Of a stretch of DNA of 64,000 nucleotides, positions 27,001 through 42,000 are shown in pieces. Location of the stretch: assembly GCA_963971405.1 (NCBI GenBank), contig OZ020489.1, positions 26,934,290 to 26,998,289 on the forward strand. Reading direction: 5' to 3'. The notes beneath the pieces were generated by a model. That model searched no databases. It saw only the letters and a program-made list of their open reading frames with translations, and had not been told where the DNA came from. Numbering within the stretch: the stretch's first letter is position 1; each line of letters starts with the position of its first letter. Source of the stretch: Psococerastis gibbosa. Lineage: Eukaryota; Arthropoda; Insecta; Psocodea; Psocidae. The translations under genes were made by a program, and so were the position numbers.

Positions 27001-30000
27001 TTCGAAAATGGAAAGAATTTAACTCAAGATTGCGGATGAAAAGAACCATAGACGATGAGTACCAACGACTTACTGAAATGGAGATTCAGCACTGGAGAGG
27101 AGTCATTAAAAGAATAATTTCTTTAATTAGGGCGTTGGCAACGCAATGTTTAGCTCTGCGAGGATCAAATGAACATTTGTTTGCCGAAAATAACGGAAAC
27201 TTTCTTAAATTTATAGAATTTCTTGCAGAGTTTGATCCTGTTATGGAGGAACACATTAGAAGAGTTCAAAGGGCATCAGACAAACCGTCTGTTACTTATT
27301 TAAGCAACCGTATACAAGATGAATTGATTCAATTAATGGGGCAAACTGTTTTAGAAAAAATTTTGGAATTAACAAATACAGCTAAGTATTTTTCAGTGAT
27401 AGCAGATTGTACGCCTGATGTAAGCCATACTGAGCAACTGTCCTTAACAGTAAGAATTGTTACCCTCAACAAAAAAATTAAAAAGTATGAAATTCATGAA
27501 TTTTTCGTTGGGTTTTTTGAGGCTACCAATTCGACTGGTGAAGCTTTGGCTGAGCTTATTCTGGCGCATTTAAAGAAATTGGGATTCACGTTGAAGTGGT
27601 TAAGAGGTCAGGGATACGACAATGGCGCCAACATGAAAGGAGTGAGAAAAGGTGTACAAAGTCGCATCCTTAAAAATTATCCTCGAGCTTTTTATGTGCC
27701 ATGTGCAAATCATACTTTAAACCTTGTTGTAAATGATGCGGCTTCATGTACCTTGGAAACCACATCATTCTTTTCTACCGTACAAGAACTATATAACTTT
27801 TTATCCGCTTCTACAAAGCGTTGGGAGGCCTTAAAAAAACATGTCACTCAGTTGACTATCAAACCCTTGAGTGCTACTAGATGGTCTAGTAGAATCGATG
27901 CATTGAAACCACTGAGGTATCAACTAGGCGATGTGTATGACACATTGATAGATATCATGGAAGATGAAAGGACTGACGAAGAGGCTAAAGTAAGAGCTAG
28001 AGGGTTGGCTAGAAGCATTAATAATTACAAATTTATCTGTGGGTTAGTTCTGTGGTATAATATTTTATTTGAAGTGAATGTGGTTTCCAAGTTACTTCAA
28101 TCAATTACAATAAATCTTTCGGACTGCGTAACACTTTTATCAGAGACAATTAACAGGATTCAAGCATTTAGAGAAGCAGGGCTGGAGCATATAAAAATTA
28201 CAGCCAACGAAATCGCAGACGAAATGGAATGCAATAAGGAATTCCCTAAAGAAATGGAGGTAAGGGCCAGAAAAAAAAAGCGACAATTTGATGAAAAAGC
28301 AGAAGATGAACCTTTAAATGAAGAAAAAAAATTTGCTGTAAATTTTTTTTATTATATTTTAGACAAAACCATTACTTCATTGTGTGAGCGATTCCAACTT
28401 CTACAAAATCATAGTAAGAATTTCCAATTTTTATATGATATCTATAAAATTAGAGATATTGATGACGAAACTCTTGAAACTTTTTGTAAAGAACTTGGAA
28501 ATATTTTAACAGCTGACAATGAATCTGATATAAATGGAATTGATTTACAAGATGAGTTGCGTGATGTGGCCCGTTTATTGCCTAAATCCATGAAGCCTTT
28601 AGACACTCTCAATTATTTAGTGGAAAACGAGTTGGAACCGTTGTACGCCAACCTAATTGTGGCCTTACGAATACTCCTCACCCTGCCCGTATCTGTTGCG
28701 AGTGGGGAGAGGAGCTTTTCAAAACTGAAAATAATTAAAAATTATTTAAGAAATTCTATTAGTCAACTGAAACTGTCCAACTTAGCTGTAATATCGATTG
28801 AGTCTGGCTTGGCCGCCACTCTCGACTATACTGATTTGATTGACGAATTTGCCAAATTGAAAGTAAGGAAAGTAAAATTGAAGTAGCCTAATATTGTTAA
28901 AATGTACCATTATGCCAGTAATTACTTTCCATTTTATGAGGAGTTTCATGAAGAACTAGGAAAATTCTTTTTTATAACTTCAATGCGTAATAAATAATAA
29001 ATTTTTCTCGATGAAGATGGTTTTGTTTTTATTTGGGAAATATATTATGTACCTATGGTGCTATACATATATTATATATAGGGCCTATACACTATATACG
29101 TATATATAATATATGCATACAAGAGGGCGCCATTTTCGAACCTTGCTTCATGCTTGAAAAATCCACGGCACGGCACTGGCTGTATGCAACTATGAATCAG
29201 ACACTTGCAGTATATCTGCTATTAATATCCCCTTATGCAACACAAAGCCGTAACGCTCTGCTATAATTACAAGTATAGGTAGTTCTGCAACCGTCCTCAG
29301 GTTCATTACTCGCTTGGCTGGCAAACTACTCGGCACTCCACTCAACGGAGATCAGTCGGTTAATTGTTATCATAATCAACGGATTGCCTCACTATACCCG
29401 AGAGAAAGTTTAATGAAATATACGTAAATATCCCAATAGCTTGTGCATGGGTTGCTCCAATTAGGCTACTACAAGTGTTGTAAATTTGGCGACCGTGCAG
29501 TTTAATTAAGCCCCACTTACAGGCTAGTTCATTTATGGCCCAATTTTTGAGACTGGTTTATCGTAACTTGTATTTCATTAATAACTCGAATGCTCATGCT
29601 GATTTAAGTTCAATATATAATCTGGCTGACTAACAGAAACTACTCCTTGGTCTAAAACGTACAGTTAGGTGTAGGAGAGGGCTATAGGCCCTAATCCCAC
29701 TGTATCTACATTATTATTTTTGCTATGAAGTATATGTATAACAGATTTTTTCAATATAGTGCACCTTATCCGGGGTTACTGGACAAGGAAAAAAGTGAAG
29801 TGATAATTCTGTCAGCTATTGGTAATTTATAATTTTTTTTTTAAGTGCTTCATTTGAGGCTCAACCAAATTGGAATATTGACTCGAATCAAAAGATCTGT
29901 CAGGTGCTGCTGCAGACACCATATTTAAGTATTTTATTATTTGCCCATTCTGTATGTGTCATGTAACACCCTGTAGCTGTAAATGAACGACTTTGTATTG

Positions 30001-33000
30001 TATGCACCAGAAGAGTGCTGAACAACCTTCTTCGGGACAGCCCGTGAAAGCCAATTTAGCACTTTAGTTACTTCGCTTGGTACCAGAAAGTGGAAAAAAT
30101 CTAATGGAAATTTGACATCTCTCGTATTTTTAATAATTTCAAGTAATGTAAAAATGAAGGTTGGGACTGAATGATAAACTACTCATTAGAGTGTGGCATG
30201 TGCCTATTGTACTTGCCTGTGCCAGCTGGAGTAATAAAAAATATGCTTTCATTTGGGGTACAGCGATATCATATAGACTCCATTGCATGATCTTTCTTAC
30301 AGTGGGTAGATAACAATACAATACGTCTTTTCAACAATATATTGTACCTCACCTCTAGTCCCTCCTCGTCCTACTTTCAAAAGAAAATGTTCTTGTTATA
30401 AATGACCTCATAAGTCTTCTGCTTGAACACGTTAAACTACTGTTTCCTGTCTGATGTCACATTCTATTATTTAAAAATAAACAATGCCTAGCCTCCAGGT
30501 GGAGTGATGCAAATAACTGCGGTTCCAGTGAGTGTATGAGGCTCCAGGTGTGACGCCCTGTGCCGGTGATTGGAGAAAAGGTCAAGAACCTGTATTTATG
30601 GGCCCCACCAGAAGTTCAACTGGTAGGCTATCTTATAAACCAGTGGATTACCATTTGCTTTAAGGTACAGTTGAAAATTGACCTTTTCACGGAAAATGCA
30701 GTCTGTTTGCAAGAAAATACAGTTCATATCCAGTCTTGTTGAGTTCTGAAATAAATAAATTAAATAAATATTGACTTTTTTGTTCTATTACTAAGCCAAC
30801 CTAGCGGAGTTAGGGCTATAAAGCCCTCTCTTACACTCAACAAGAAGGCCCGGGACCGCCTGCTTTACATTCCCTCCGAAGCATGGCCAGAAAATTGAGT
30901 AAGTGTGGGACTCGAACCAACCACCTTTCGTGTGATAGTTGGAGTCCGTACCGCTACTCTACATGTCCTGACTATAAACTATGACTATAATAAAGAGAAC
31001 TACTTGAGTTTTAATGACTTCTAAAGGGCTTCTGACTGTGTGAGTGGTCTCATTGCAAAACGCATCATCGCTTGAAAAGTCTCAGGAATATCGATCGGAT
31101 TCAAGCGATGACCGGACGTTGCATCTTACAGCTTGCAGCATACAGGCCCTTGTTTGCGACGGATCGCCAATGTTTTGGGTTAGGGCAAAAAGGAGTGGGT
31201 CGCCATATGATTTAACATGGCGAGCTAGGTGCGGAACTGTGGATATTCCAAATGTTAGGAATCTAGTCATGTTTTGGCATTCATGTAATTCAAACCCGTA
31301 ATAACTTCAAAAATCAAATCAAATCAAATCAAAAAGCTGTATATTTTTACAGGTTTTTTTTTTACAATTATAGGGGTGACTTACCGCAGGACTAGTCCGT
31401 GTGCGGTTTAGGCTTTTATACAAATAACTCAATGCTTAACTACAAATAACTGTATAGAAACCAAAGTTGAATTATGCTTGTTTTGTTGTTGTGTTAGTAT
31501 ATTAGTATAATCACGTAGGCTTCCATGGCCGGAGTCTGGTGAGGAGACAAAGGGATCCGAGCTAATAGGCCGTGGTCGATCCGCTCGTACTCCTCCGTCT
31601 CCTCATGTTAGTGTATTAGTAATTAGTAATATGTTAGTATTGTGTGCGTAAAAGGTTGGAGATATCCTGCCTATAAATTCATTATTAAAAGACCATTCAT
31701 CCAGTTGAAAACTTGGCATTGACCTAACATGGATTCATTCTGCCATTCTCAATCCTGAAGAGCACATTGTTTTGTTTGTGTGTTGGATGCGCATGTGGGC
31801 TTGAAGGTCTGGTAGGGTCCGTGGGAACACCATAACAAAGCCTAACCTGAAGCATACGCCAAACATACGGCCTACCGAGAGGCGGGCGAATCCTCTCTAT
31901 TAGACATCATTCTTTAAATATTGTATCCTCCTACCTCTCTGCTGCTGCCTTGACTGTCATAGTTCGCCTTAGTGGGACTGATGACTGATGACTCCTACTA
32001 AAGATGGGGCATTCGCTCCCGCCCATCGATATTTTTTTATTAAACTTATGGTGTCACCTGCCACGTTTTTTTTTAAAGTTCGCATACAAACAACTCGATT
32101 AGTGTATCCGAATAACCTCTTCAGTCGCCTCTGTAGGTAATACCTGTGTTGAGTTCCGACAGATCACCGATAGCATGATGGGGAGACTCGCGCAAGTACG
32201 AACAAGCTACCACTATGCCATCGATTATTTATACCAGGATATTAAATTGAATATAATATCCCAAACAAAGCATTGGCCCAGGAAGGGGATCTTTAGTCAA
32301 TTCTTTGATCTAAGCCCTCAATGGGTTTAGGTGTCACTGCGTTTGTTCGGGCTGACCGGCTACTTCAGTGAATAGATGACCCACTAGCAGCCGACCAGTT
32401 AAACCTGACAGTCAAACCTTTCTGTTCTGCTACGACGTTTTGGCGTTATAACCCGTCCCTAAACATTGCCATTAAAAAAATTGACTGCCGGAAAGTTTTC
32501 AACCGCGTAGTCGGAGTTCTATACAGGAGAGATGGGGCATTCGTATTTCGTTAGCGGTAAAGATATTTTTTTCAATTTCTGGTGCCGCCTACCACGTCTT
32601 CTTCAATGAAGTAGAGCACGCCTTGGGTACTTCAAAGCAACAAAAAATCACGTAGTGGCTGCCCGGCGAAAAAAGGCGTGTCTATTGGCCGGTATTGGGT
32701 AGCTGCCCCCCCCCCCCAAATTTACTAAATATACTGTAAGTTAATTTGTTACGCTCTAATTTAATCGATATTACATAGGATTCTTCTATTTTGACCTAAA
32801 ACTAACCCCCCCCCCCCTCCCAAAATGGGCTGGGTCTGATGGAAAAATCATTTTTTTTTTCTCCAGGCAACGCTTTAACCGAAACTGTTAATTTTTAGGT
32901 CCATCGAAACGTCAACTGAATTCGAGGGTAACTGAGGAGAAACCTGGGGAGTTCCGTGTGGAATTCACACCTACCGACGTCGGAAGTCACATAGTCGACG

Positions 33001-36000
33001 TCGTCATAGGCGGCGTGAAGTTCGTGGGAGGCCCTCTGGTGGCAAAGGCGTACAACAGCAGTCTAATCAGAGTTACTGATGTTGCAAATGGTGTTGTTGG
33101 GCAACCTTGCCAGTTCAAAGGTAAGTTGATTTGCGTCATGGAAATTAAAGTGATGATACATACTGCATAAAATGCTAGTGAGCAGTACCGTATTAATAAT
33201 CTTACTTGTTTAGAAAGTAAAATGGCGTTAAATATGACAATCCTAACAAGGACGTATCCAGGGGTATTAAAAAATAAGACTACCACTACCACTACCACGT
33301 AATTTTAAGCTATTGTTGACTTGAGCGATGCTTACATTTTTTTTTTTATCAGTGGCGATGTTTTTCATAAGAACGAAAAACAGAATAGTTTTCTTCGCTA
33401 CGCTTATAAACTGCATTATTGTGTCTCTAGTCCTAAGCTCACACCAAAATTGCAGTAGCGGCTTCAAACTCACCCTGTCGGGGAATGAATAGTTTAGTTA
33501 AAGGTTACCTATGACAAAAGCCATACTGCTCTCAAGAAGAGAAAATGGTAAGGCATCTTACGTAGCTTGTCCATAGGCGGCGCCAGCTACGGGCAAAAAT
33601 GAAGTAAAGTACCTTACCATAGAGATATGATTTATAGAGATATATACCATAGAGATAAGATATCATTTCCCGCAATTAGTTGACACGACAACTTTTGGCT
33701 ACGCCGAAATAAATCCTGCAACCGGAATCACTAGGCCCCGAACTGGACCCAGGGCCCTGCTTGATTTTGAGCCGTTACCTTTAACTTTGTACCCAGTTAT
33801 TGAGGAGACCCTAACTTTACTTCCCCAACCTGTACCTACATAATCAACATTCAATATACAGTGCCTAACGTATTTTAATTCACGTACATACTTGCTTTTT
33901 TTTATCTGTAATGCTTCTCACAGCAAGATGAACCTGTTACATGACGCAGTTTTAACATTAGTATGCAAATTTCCTGCGCATTTGCGTCCTGTGCTGGTTC
34001 TCAATAACTACCGGCCTGCCCTGTGTAATGTTCCAAAAAGTTGATTTTTTTATGGCAATTGCCTACCAAGTAATAGTTAATTTATGAGTTGGATCGTTTG
34101 TGGTGAAGCCTAAGACTTTACTGACTTTCCCTCCAGTAAGACAAGCAATAAAAAAATATTTTCGAACACACACACTCTCCATTCCAATTTGGCTTGCCTC
34201 GCTCAACTATGCATAGAAGGATTAAAAACTACAGGGACATTTATTTTACAGACCACTATTAGGTATCATCTGCGGGTTTACTCCGATTATTTTGAATCTT
34301 AACCTGCGGTTAAAAATGTGAACAGAACTATTTTAGAGTGGAGCATTGTATTCTAAAATTGTCTTGTTTACATTTTTACCCTCAGGTTAAGTTAATGCGT
34401 GGCATAAAAGGCATGGTAGGCCCTCAAATTAGCATTTGAAATCACGCTTGAACTCAGCTCAAAGTCCCGTTACATGTACGTAGAATCTAAAAGCTTAATT
34501 TTGCAGTTGACGCAAGTCAGGCTGGAGAAGGGCAGCTGGAAATCTCAATCAACGAGGGACAAGTGCCAAATCACGTACAGGTGGTAGGCGGAGGACGCTG
34601 CCTCATTTCATTTACACCGGAAATACCAAAACCGCACTACATCAACATCAAGTTCAATGGAGAAACAGTTCATGGTACGTCACAACAGAAAACTTAGTCC
34701 TCTACCCTTCGCCAATGCGAAAGTTGAATTATTCAATTTCACGGCACGAGCTTGTCCGGGAATATGTGCAAATTATTCTAAATAAATGAATGTAAGGCGG
34801 GGTTTCCACATACGTTAATCGTCAATGACAATTATGAAATTGAAGGACATTTCAATTTTACTCTATGCCATTGTTAAAATTGATCAGTGATCAATTGTTC
34901 ATAGAGTAAAATCACAAACAAACAAACTAAAATTAAAAAATGGCGTCATGGGATGTGTCAAGTGTGTCAAGTACAACTATTTTAATTGATTTTTTTTTTA
35001 AACCGTTTTCATCCATTAAACAGATCGGTGAAGGTCGATCTTACTTCGGATCTCCTACTATTATTAGGTTTTATTAAAAATAATAAGTGTACGAAGAAAA
35101 CAAATACAAACCAAATTTCAACAAACAAATGCAAACAAATTTCAAAAATTTGGCGCATACGTTTCAATAGAAAATTGTCAATTTTTGAAAAAACATGTGG
35201 AAACGCTGCCATCAATAAAGAATTGAAATGTCCTTCAATTTCATAATTTTCATTGACGATTGACGTATGTGGAAACCCCGCCTTAATTGAGCTTCAATCC
35301 TCGGCAAGGAATACCTACTACACGGCACCGCTGTGCATTGATAGATGACAGTGCCACCAATACTCCTTACAGATACTTTCCAAGCGATGATGGGCTTTAG
35401 TCTCATTAAACACTAATTGTATTCATTTTAATACCATATTCGGTATCTTAACGCTTACCCATTCTAGGGAAAGTGTGTAGCCTAATATATAAGAAATAAT
35501 TAACGCGGACCCCTTTAGCGTTGTCGAAACTTGCAATTAGGTACCTTCGTTCTACCTAGTACGCAAGTATGAGCAATTAATGCAGTAGACAGCCATTAGG
35601 TGTTGGGAGGATGTGCTGCCCCAGAGGAAATACGATGATAATGAACCACCTTGTGAGTTGTTCCGTTTCCAGCATCACGAGGAAGTCTGCGGTGGGTCCA
35701 CCTGCACTAGTCATGCTTCAAAGAACCTGGTTGATTGACCTGTTGGCTAAAGTATCAAAATTATCATGATCAATGATAATTCAGCATTGCATTGTTGAAT
35801 TTATGTTTACATAAAATAAACCTGCGATTCGAGCATTGTTTATTAGTTCAATGCGTCAATGGTCAATGTCAACTGTAAGCATCCTCTTAATTACAGCTTT
35901 AGTTTTTAGCCAAGAGCATAAAATATCACCGTGGTGACAAAAAAAAGTCTTCTCTTTCGTCTTGAGTTCTTCCTTGGTCGACCTCTATTATGGTGTTAAG

Positions 36001-39000
36001 GTGTAAGATCTTTTATCTCTGATCAGGTGCCCCAGCCACTGGGCTACTCTCACGGATATGGTCATAATTAATTATTACTTTCCTTCGCTTATTATTTGGA
36101 GATTTTCTTAATGAAGGCAATCTTTAATTAGGGTCCAAAGGAAAAATACCATCATTTTCCTTTGTTATTGTATTTGTAATTACTGTTACATATGATTTGT
36201 ATACAGGCTGTCCATTCATAAGCAACGTGTCCGACAGCAGCCGCGTGTCTCTGTCGCTGCACAACCTCGAGGTCATCCCTGTCAACCAGGTCGCCAGATT
36301 CCATATGACCGTCGATGATAACAGCAGTGCCGAGCTTGCAGTGTCTGTTAGAGGTAAATCTTTCTTACTGTCTACTCGACAATATAAACCATGCATGAGT
36401 GTATGATGTATGAGGTAGCATAACACTCTAGCTGACTCTAAGAATACGCCGAACATACTCATATTATATTTTAATTGATATAATTCGTTTTTTTTTTAAT
36501 TTAGGCCCGCCGGTACACACGGATGAGGCTGCAGTCGCGAGTTGCCAACGTGTTGTTTTTATTGTAGCATATGGGCTGGCAGAAGATTTCTTATCGATTT
36601 CTGAAGCGAAAACGAAAGTGCACGTTTTTCACTTAGACACGCCAACTCAAAGAAATCCCATAGAAAGTTGACTCTGCTGTTTTGCACCAACCATTCCCCC
36701 AAGTACAATGAAAATAAACGTCGGACTGCACACTCGTTCTTGTGTATTGGGCCTAACGTGTGCACAGGTGCTGTAAAATGTTGCTAATATTAGTTGCTAT
36801 TAGAAAAATAAGGAATGTCTAACAGTGTTACTCAATAATTAAGCTACATTTGACACATTGTAATTATTTTTCAGGACCGGTTGGCGAGTTACCCGTGAAA
36901 GTTACCGGCAACATAGACACGGGATTTGTGGCCGAGTTTGTGCCCAGGGACGTCGGTGGACATACGTTAACTGTCGAGTACAACGGCCAGCCCGTCGGCG
37001 GAACTCCGTTCGTAGCCAAGGCGTACGATGCGAGACGTGTTTACGTCGGCCCTCTGCCGCGTGGCCAAGTCGGCAAGACTCTCGAATTTATGGGTGTGTA
37101 ACAATGTTGTCTCTTAATCTTCTTCTTCTTCATTTTTCGGCTCTACAGCCCATGATGGGCTTTAAACTGTTTGGTTTTGTATGACGCTCCACTATCTCCT
37201 AACTCCCAACTCGTGGAAGCTGGTACATTTTAGAAGGTATTAATTTCTATTTAAATATTATTTGTATATTAGAAAGTTTTAAATTCATATAAGCCTAAAT
37301 AATACTGGTAGCAAAACATTCAACAACAAAAACCATCATAATTTGCAATGTGATAAGTAATGTCTAAGTGAATACTTATCGAATGAATAAAAAAACACTG
37401 TGCAGCATGGCGGATTTCGTAGATTATAATTACCTTGACTAGGGCCTCAGGATTCAAAAAATATTATTGACGAGCTCAAATGCAGTATTCGAGTGGATCC
37501 AGGAGAAATCCTCGGAATACTGTATTTATTGTTCCTTCTTACAACTTTCTGCTTTCAAAACAAAAAAATGTAAGTGTTTTGAATTTCAGTTGATGCCAGC
37601 CAAGCTGGAGAAGGAAATTTGGAGATAACAATCTCAGCGCGTGGGCACAACATCCCCACGCAAGTGCACCCGCAGGGGAACGCGCGGTTCTCAGTCTCTT
37701 TTCTCCCCATCGAGGCTGTCGATCACACCGTCAGCATCAATTTCAATAAGGAGAGTGTCCCCGGTTAGTATTTTCAATAAATATATAAATAATTATTTAT
37801 GTTTGCTCTAACCACAAATGACCTGAGCAACATAAACGCAGCTCGGATGAAGTGCCTAAGAGTGATAGCGGGGTGAACAAGATATGACCGGATTTGAAAT
37901 GAACGCATATCGCAAGTTCTACAAGTCGAATCAGTAGAGAAAAGACCTTCGGTTCAGCCATGTCCAGAGAATGGGAGAAGAAAGGACCACCCGGAATGTG
38001 GCCGTGGTCGAAAACTTCGGTGGCATGGTGGTGTGCGAGTATCTACACACCTTGCGGTGAGTTGAGGTGATTTAGTGAGGCGATTGAAGAGGTTAATCTG
38101 ATACATTCATGAAATTGTTTGCACGCGATTTAACCTTTTATAAAGATAAAAGATAAAAAAAAAATGGCTGACCGATGTTAGCACTCGAAGGAAGAATCGA
38201 AACATAATACCGAGAAAAAGGGTAAAAACCATGGCAGAGCTCAAGGCGATGATGACAGACCGGTGGAGTACAAGAAATGGACTGGTTAATTAATAGGGAA
38301 GTTTCATGGAAACTATGTTACAATTGTTTGTGGAAATTAAATGTAGAAGAAGAAAATAGGTTTACCGATGAGAAATTGAGCCAAAACCTTCCACATCAAT
38401 GGCTCAATCAGTTTGAAACCTAGATCCTCCCTTGCTCCAGACCCTTCGTCCCTCCCCAACCCAACCATGCTGTTGTACCTGCATGGCTGTAGCAAAACCT
38501 TTCTACACACATGTGTGCCCTGTTACCATCATCTGCTTACTTTGTACTTGTGCTGTTTCAGGCTCTCCGTTTTCGGCTAACATCCAGGGCGACTCCCCCC
38601 ACAATGTGGTCGTCTCTGGATCAGCACTTAACGCCGCCCCCGTGGGCAAAACCTCTTATTTTACAATGAGCAATGTGGCCGGTGGTGTGGAAGACATTGA
38701 GGTCAACGTAGAGGGTGAGTAATGAGCATGTGCATCTCAAATCATACAGTTCGTTACCTAATTATTCTTACTTAATGATTGGCATCTTCAATATGTCTTA
38801 AAGTCTCCAAACTGATCACTTTAGTGTATTGCATTTTGTAACCCTTTCTATTTTTGGTGTGTTTTACTGTGTGACAAGAAATAGACCGGGCACACTGTAT
38901 TCTGTATTCAAGGCTAGTAAACATAAAATATTGTTTCTTTGTCTATCTGTCGGTACAGTTTTCAGCTATTTTCGTTGAAAATGTTTTATCGTTTCCTCTA

Positions 39001-42000
39001 TTTCATGATCATTTCAAGAATTTCAGGCTTATTTCCGCATTTTGTGTAGTTGTGTGCCACATTGCACTTCACTTGTTTGCACTATTAATAGTAGCGTAAA
39101 TTTTAGGCAGTAACGTAATTGTAATGGTCTTAAAGGAATTTCCCGAGACTCAGTCTTTTTGCTTGCAACAGGCCAGTATTCTCCAACTTATGACAATTAT
39201 TTGAAATTCTTATGACAATTTGGCTTATCTGACTAGACCAAGAGTCTTTATTATAGCCCTTAAAATAACAATGCAGTTAAAATTTACGTCTGTTTGTATG
39301 TTCTGTTTCTTCTGAGCATAGCGTTACCTATAACTGACCGAGCCGACTATGGAGTGACTCCTTTAATCGGCTTCGGTGGCATGCTGGTAGCGTGCTTGTA
39401 CTTGGGCCCGAGTCTCTACACACCATGCAATTGGAGACGTGTCGTAACTCAACACAAGCATTGTATACGTTGCTTAACTAGGCGACTGAATAGGGTATTC
39501 AGATACATTCATTACATTGTTTGTATACAATTAATCTTTTATATTTAAATATGAAAACATAAAAACTGAGTCCACCCTGTATACAATCGTCCGTCCGTCC
39601 GTCCATCGTCAATCATTTAATCCTTCCAAGTTTTTTTTTTTTAAATAAGGGTGTGTCCAAAATTGGTTGCTGACTTTAGTTGAGCTAATTTTAATTCCGC
39701 TAGATGGCAGCAACCCTCGTCGTTATGTCGTTGTAATTGAGACATTACCTAGAAGCTTTTCCATGTGGCTTATACTTAAGTAAATATTATAAATATGTGT
39801 AGCAGTAAGTTCTGGACATTTTCAAGTATTGGGGTGTGTTTTTTCTGTAACTTACGTATTTCTCTAACATGGTCCGTTGTGTTTTAAAATTTCAGCACTT
39901 TTGTTGCACTTTCCTCTGCACAACCTCACCACCTGGTGCTCTTCTTCTCTGTTTCAGGTTCGACTTCTCATAGACTGAGACATTATTAGCTTTCTTTACC
40001 TTCTAACACTCTCCGTAACCAACAATCCTAATCTAACAGCATGCTATCTTCGTGCCGGGCTCATGTAAATTGTACGTGATGGATTTAAATAATTAGACTA
40101 GGTGTTTTATGTTATCATTTTACACGAAATTATGGTATTGCTTCACGTGATATCTAGCCTACCTTTGTTTATTTTTATAAAAAGTATCTATGATGCGGTT
40201 TTTTAAAAATCTTGTTGGTGTACGGGTATGCGTCAAATTAGTTTTTTGCCTGTCATCCTCATGATGGAACCAAGTTTTCTGCCACCATCTCTTGAAAAAA
40301 ATAATTTTGGCAAAGTTGAATTAATAAATAACTTTCTTTAATTTAAATTAGTTTTGGAATAAAAAACTTTATTTTTTATTCACTTTGATTTATATAAAAT
40401 AAATTGACAAAGCTGTTCCTACAACAATACACATAGCTTTTTCACGGATATTGAATAGAATCTCTAATGGTTAAAATAAGCTTACGTTATTTATCTCAGT
40501 CACGTACACGTATCTGTGCCTTGAAGCATGAAAAAAATGTTTGAGGCTCATCTACATTTAAATTTTCTAACATCATGGTGAAGGATATAACATATGTAAT
40601 GGCGCTATCTAAATTCCTAGAATGTAGGCGATTCACATGCCGCTTAATACTATACATAGACATTAGATGTCAAAAAACACATCGAACGCTACCTCACGCC
40701 TTAGTAATTTACTAGGCTCTATGGAAGCTATGCTTGTAAAATGCTGATTTCGTTTTAGGAAATGTTGATCCTAGCCCAGTAAAAATGTGAGCGTCGCCAA
40801 GCCTGCATTCTGTTATTTTAATTCTATATATTCTGCCATAATAGGTTCAAAAAATTAATAAATTAAATTGACAGCAGTGCCAGTCTTGAGATTCGTTAAC
40901 ACGGTTTATGGCCATAGTAGTTTTTGAGTCCCCTGCCCCCTAACACCCATGCCACTAACATGGTCTTTAACTGACCACTAACGGACGTTTTTTTCGACGA
41001 ATTTTATCACAAAATCCAGGGCCGAATGGACAAAGTGTACCGGCTGTAGTTAAAGAAGGCAGTGGTGGGATGCGCGTCGTAGAGTTCACACCGCGCATCG
41101 TTGGAGAGCATCGCATGAATGTCAGCTACCGCAAAGTCGCAGTGGCGGGTAGTCCCTTCTCCTGCAAAGTCTACGACTGTTCGGCCATCAAAGTTCGGAA
41201 TGTGGAAAAAGGCGTGGTTGGCAGGCCAGTTACTTTTATTGGTACGTAGACTGACTATCGTTTTAAATGGGAGTAAGTTTGTAATGTTTTTATGAGCCAA
41301 AAATTGGCTTCCTGGTTAAAATTCCAGTGCTGTAATTAACTAATGAAAAAATATTATTACTGTGTTGTCTGATTAGATTTCCTGTGCACAGAATTGTAAA
41401 TTGTCAGTAGTACCCCAATAGAGTACAGACTCACACTTGAGACACAGAAATCCCTGCTTATTCTGCAGAGATGGGATGACTGGTATGCTACATAGTGAAA
41501 GAAATCCAATGAAATGAAATGAAAAACGGATTTTTATTAGGCGAGCCTTAGCCCCGAAGGGCTACTCTACCAGCTAACCTAAATCAATGTGCCGAAGAAT
41601 TACTTAGTAGTTAAAACAAGGGATTCGAGTTATTTGCTTTTTGTGAAAATTTGAACTATCATTTGCATGCTAGGTAAGACCCCGGTATATGAGTAATTAA
41701 ACTAAATGTGTAGGTACCTTCAGGCGCGGATCTCTCCCCCCCCCCCCCCCCCGCCATTAGGTTCCTCAAAATGCGTAAAACCCCACTATTTCAGTTTTAT
41801 TTTTCACAAATTTTCGATATACAAATCCAAAATGCCGGCTATACATGGAGCTATACAGAGATCATCACGTAACATCCCTATTTGTTTCAATTTTTTGACT
41901 GGTTGCCCACAAGCACTTAGGACAGTAGGGCCATTATTATCAGTTTTGTGAACGGTGGCAATGTATTTTTTATTGCAGTGGAGACGAGCCAGGCGGGGCC

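Noticed and set aside
26442-28886. Host ZMYM1-like gene
   Set aside because: The perfect 8-bp duplication and hAT inverted ends around it show that it is the element's own transposase.
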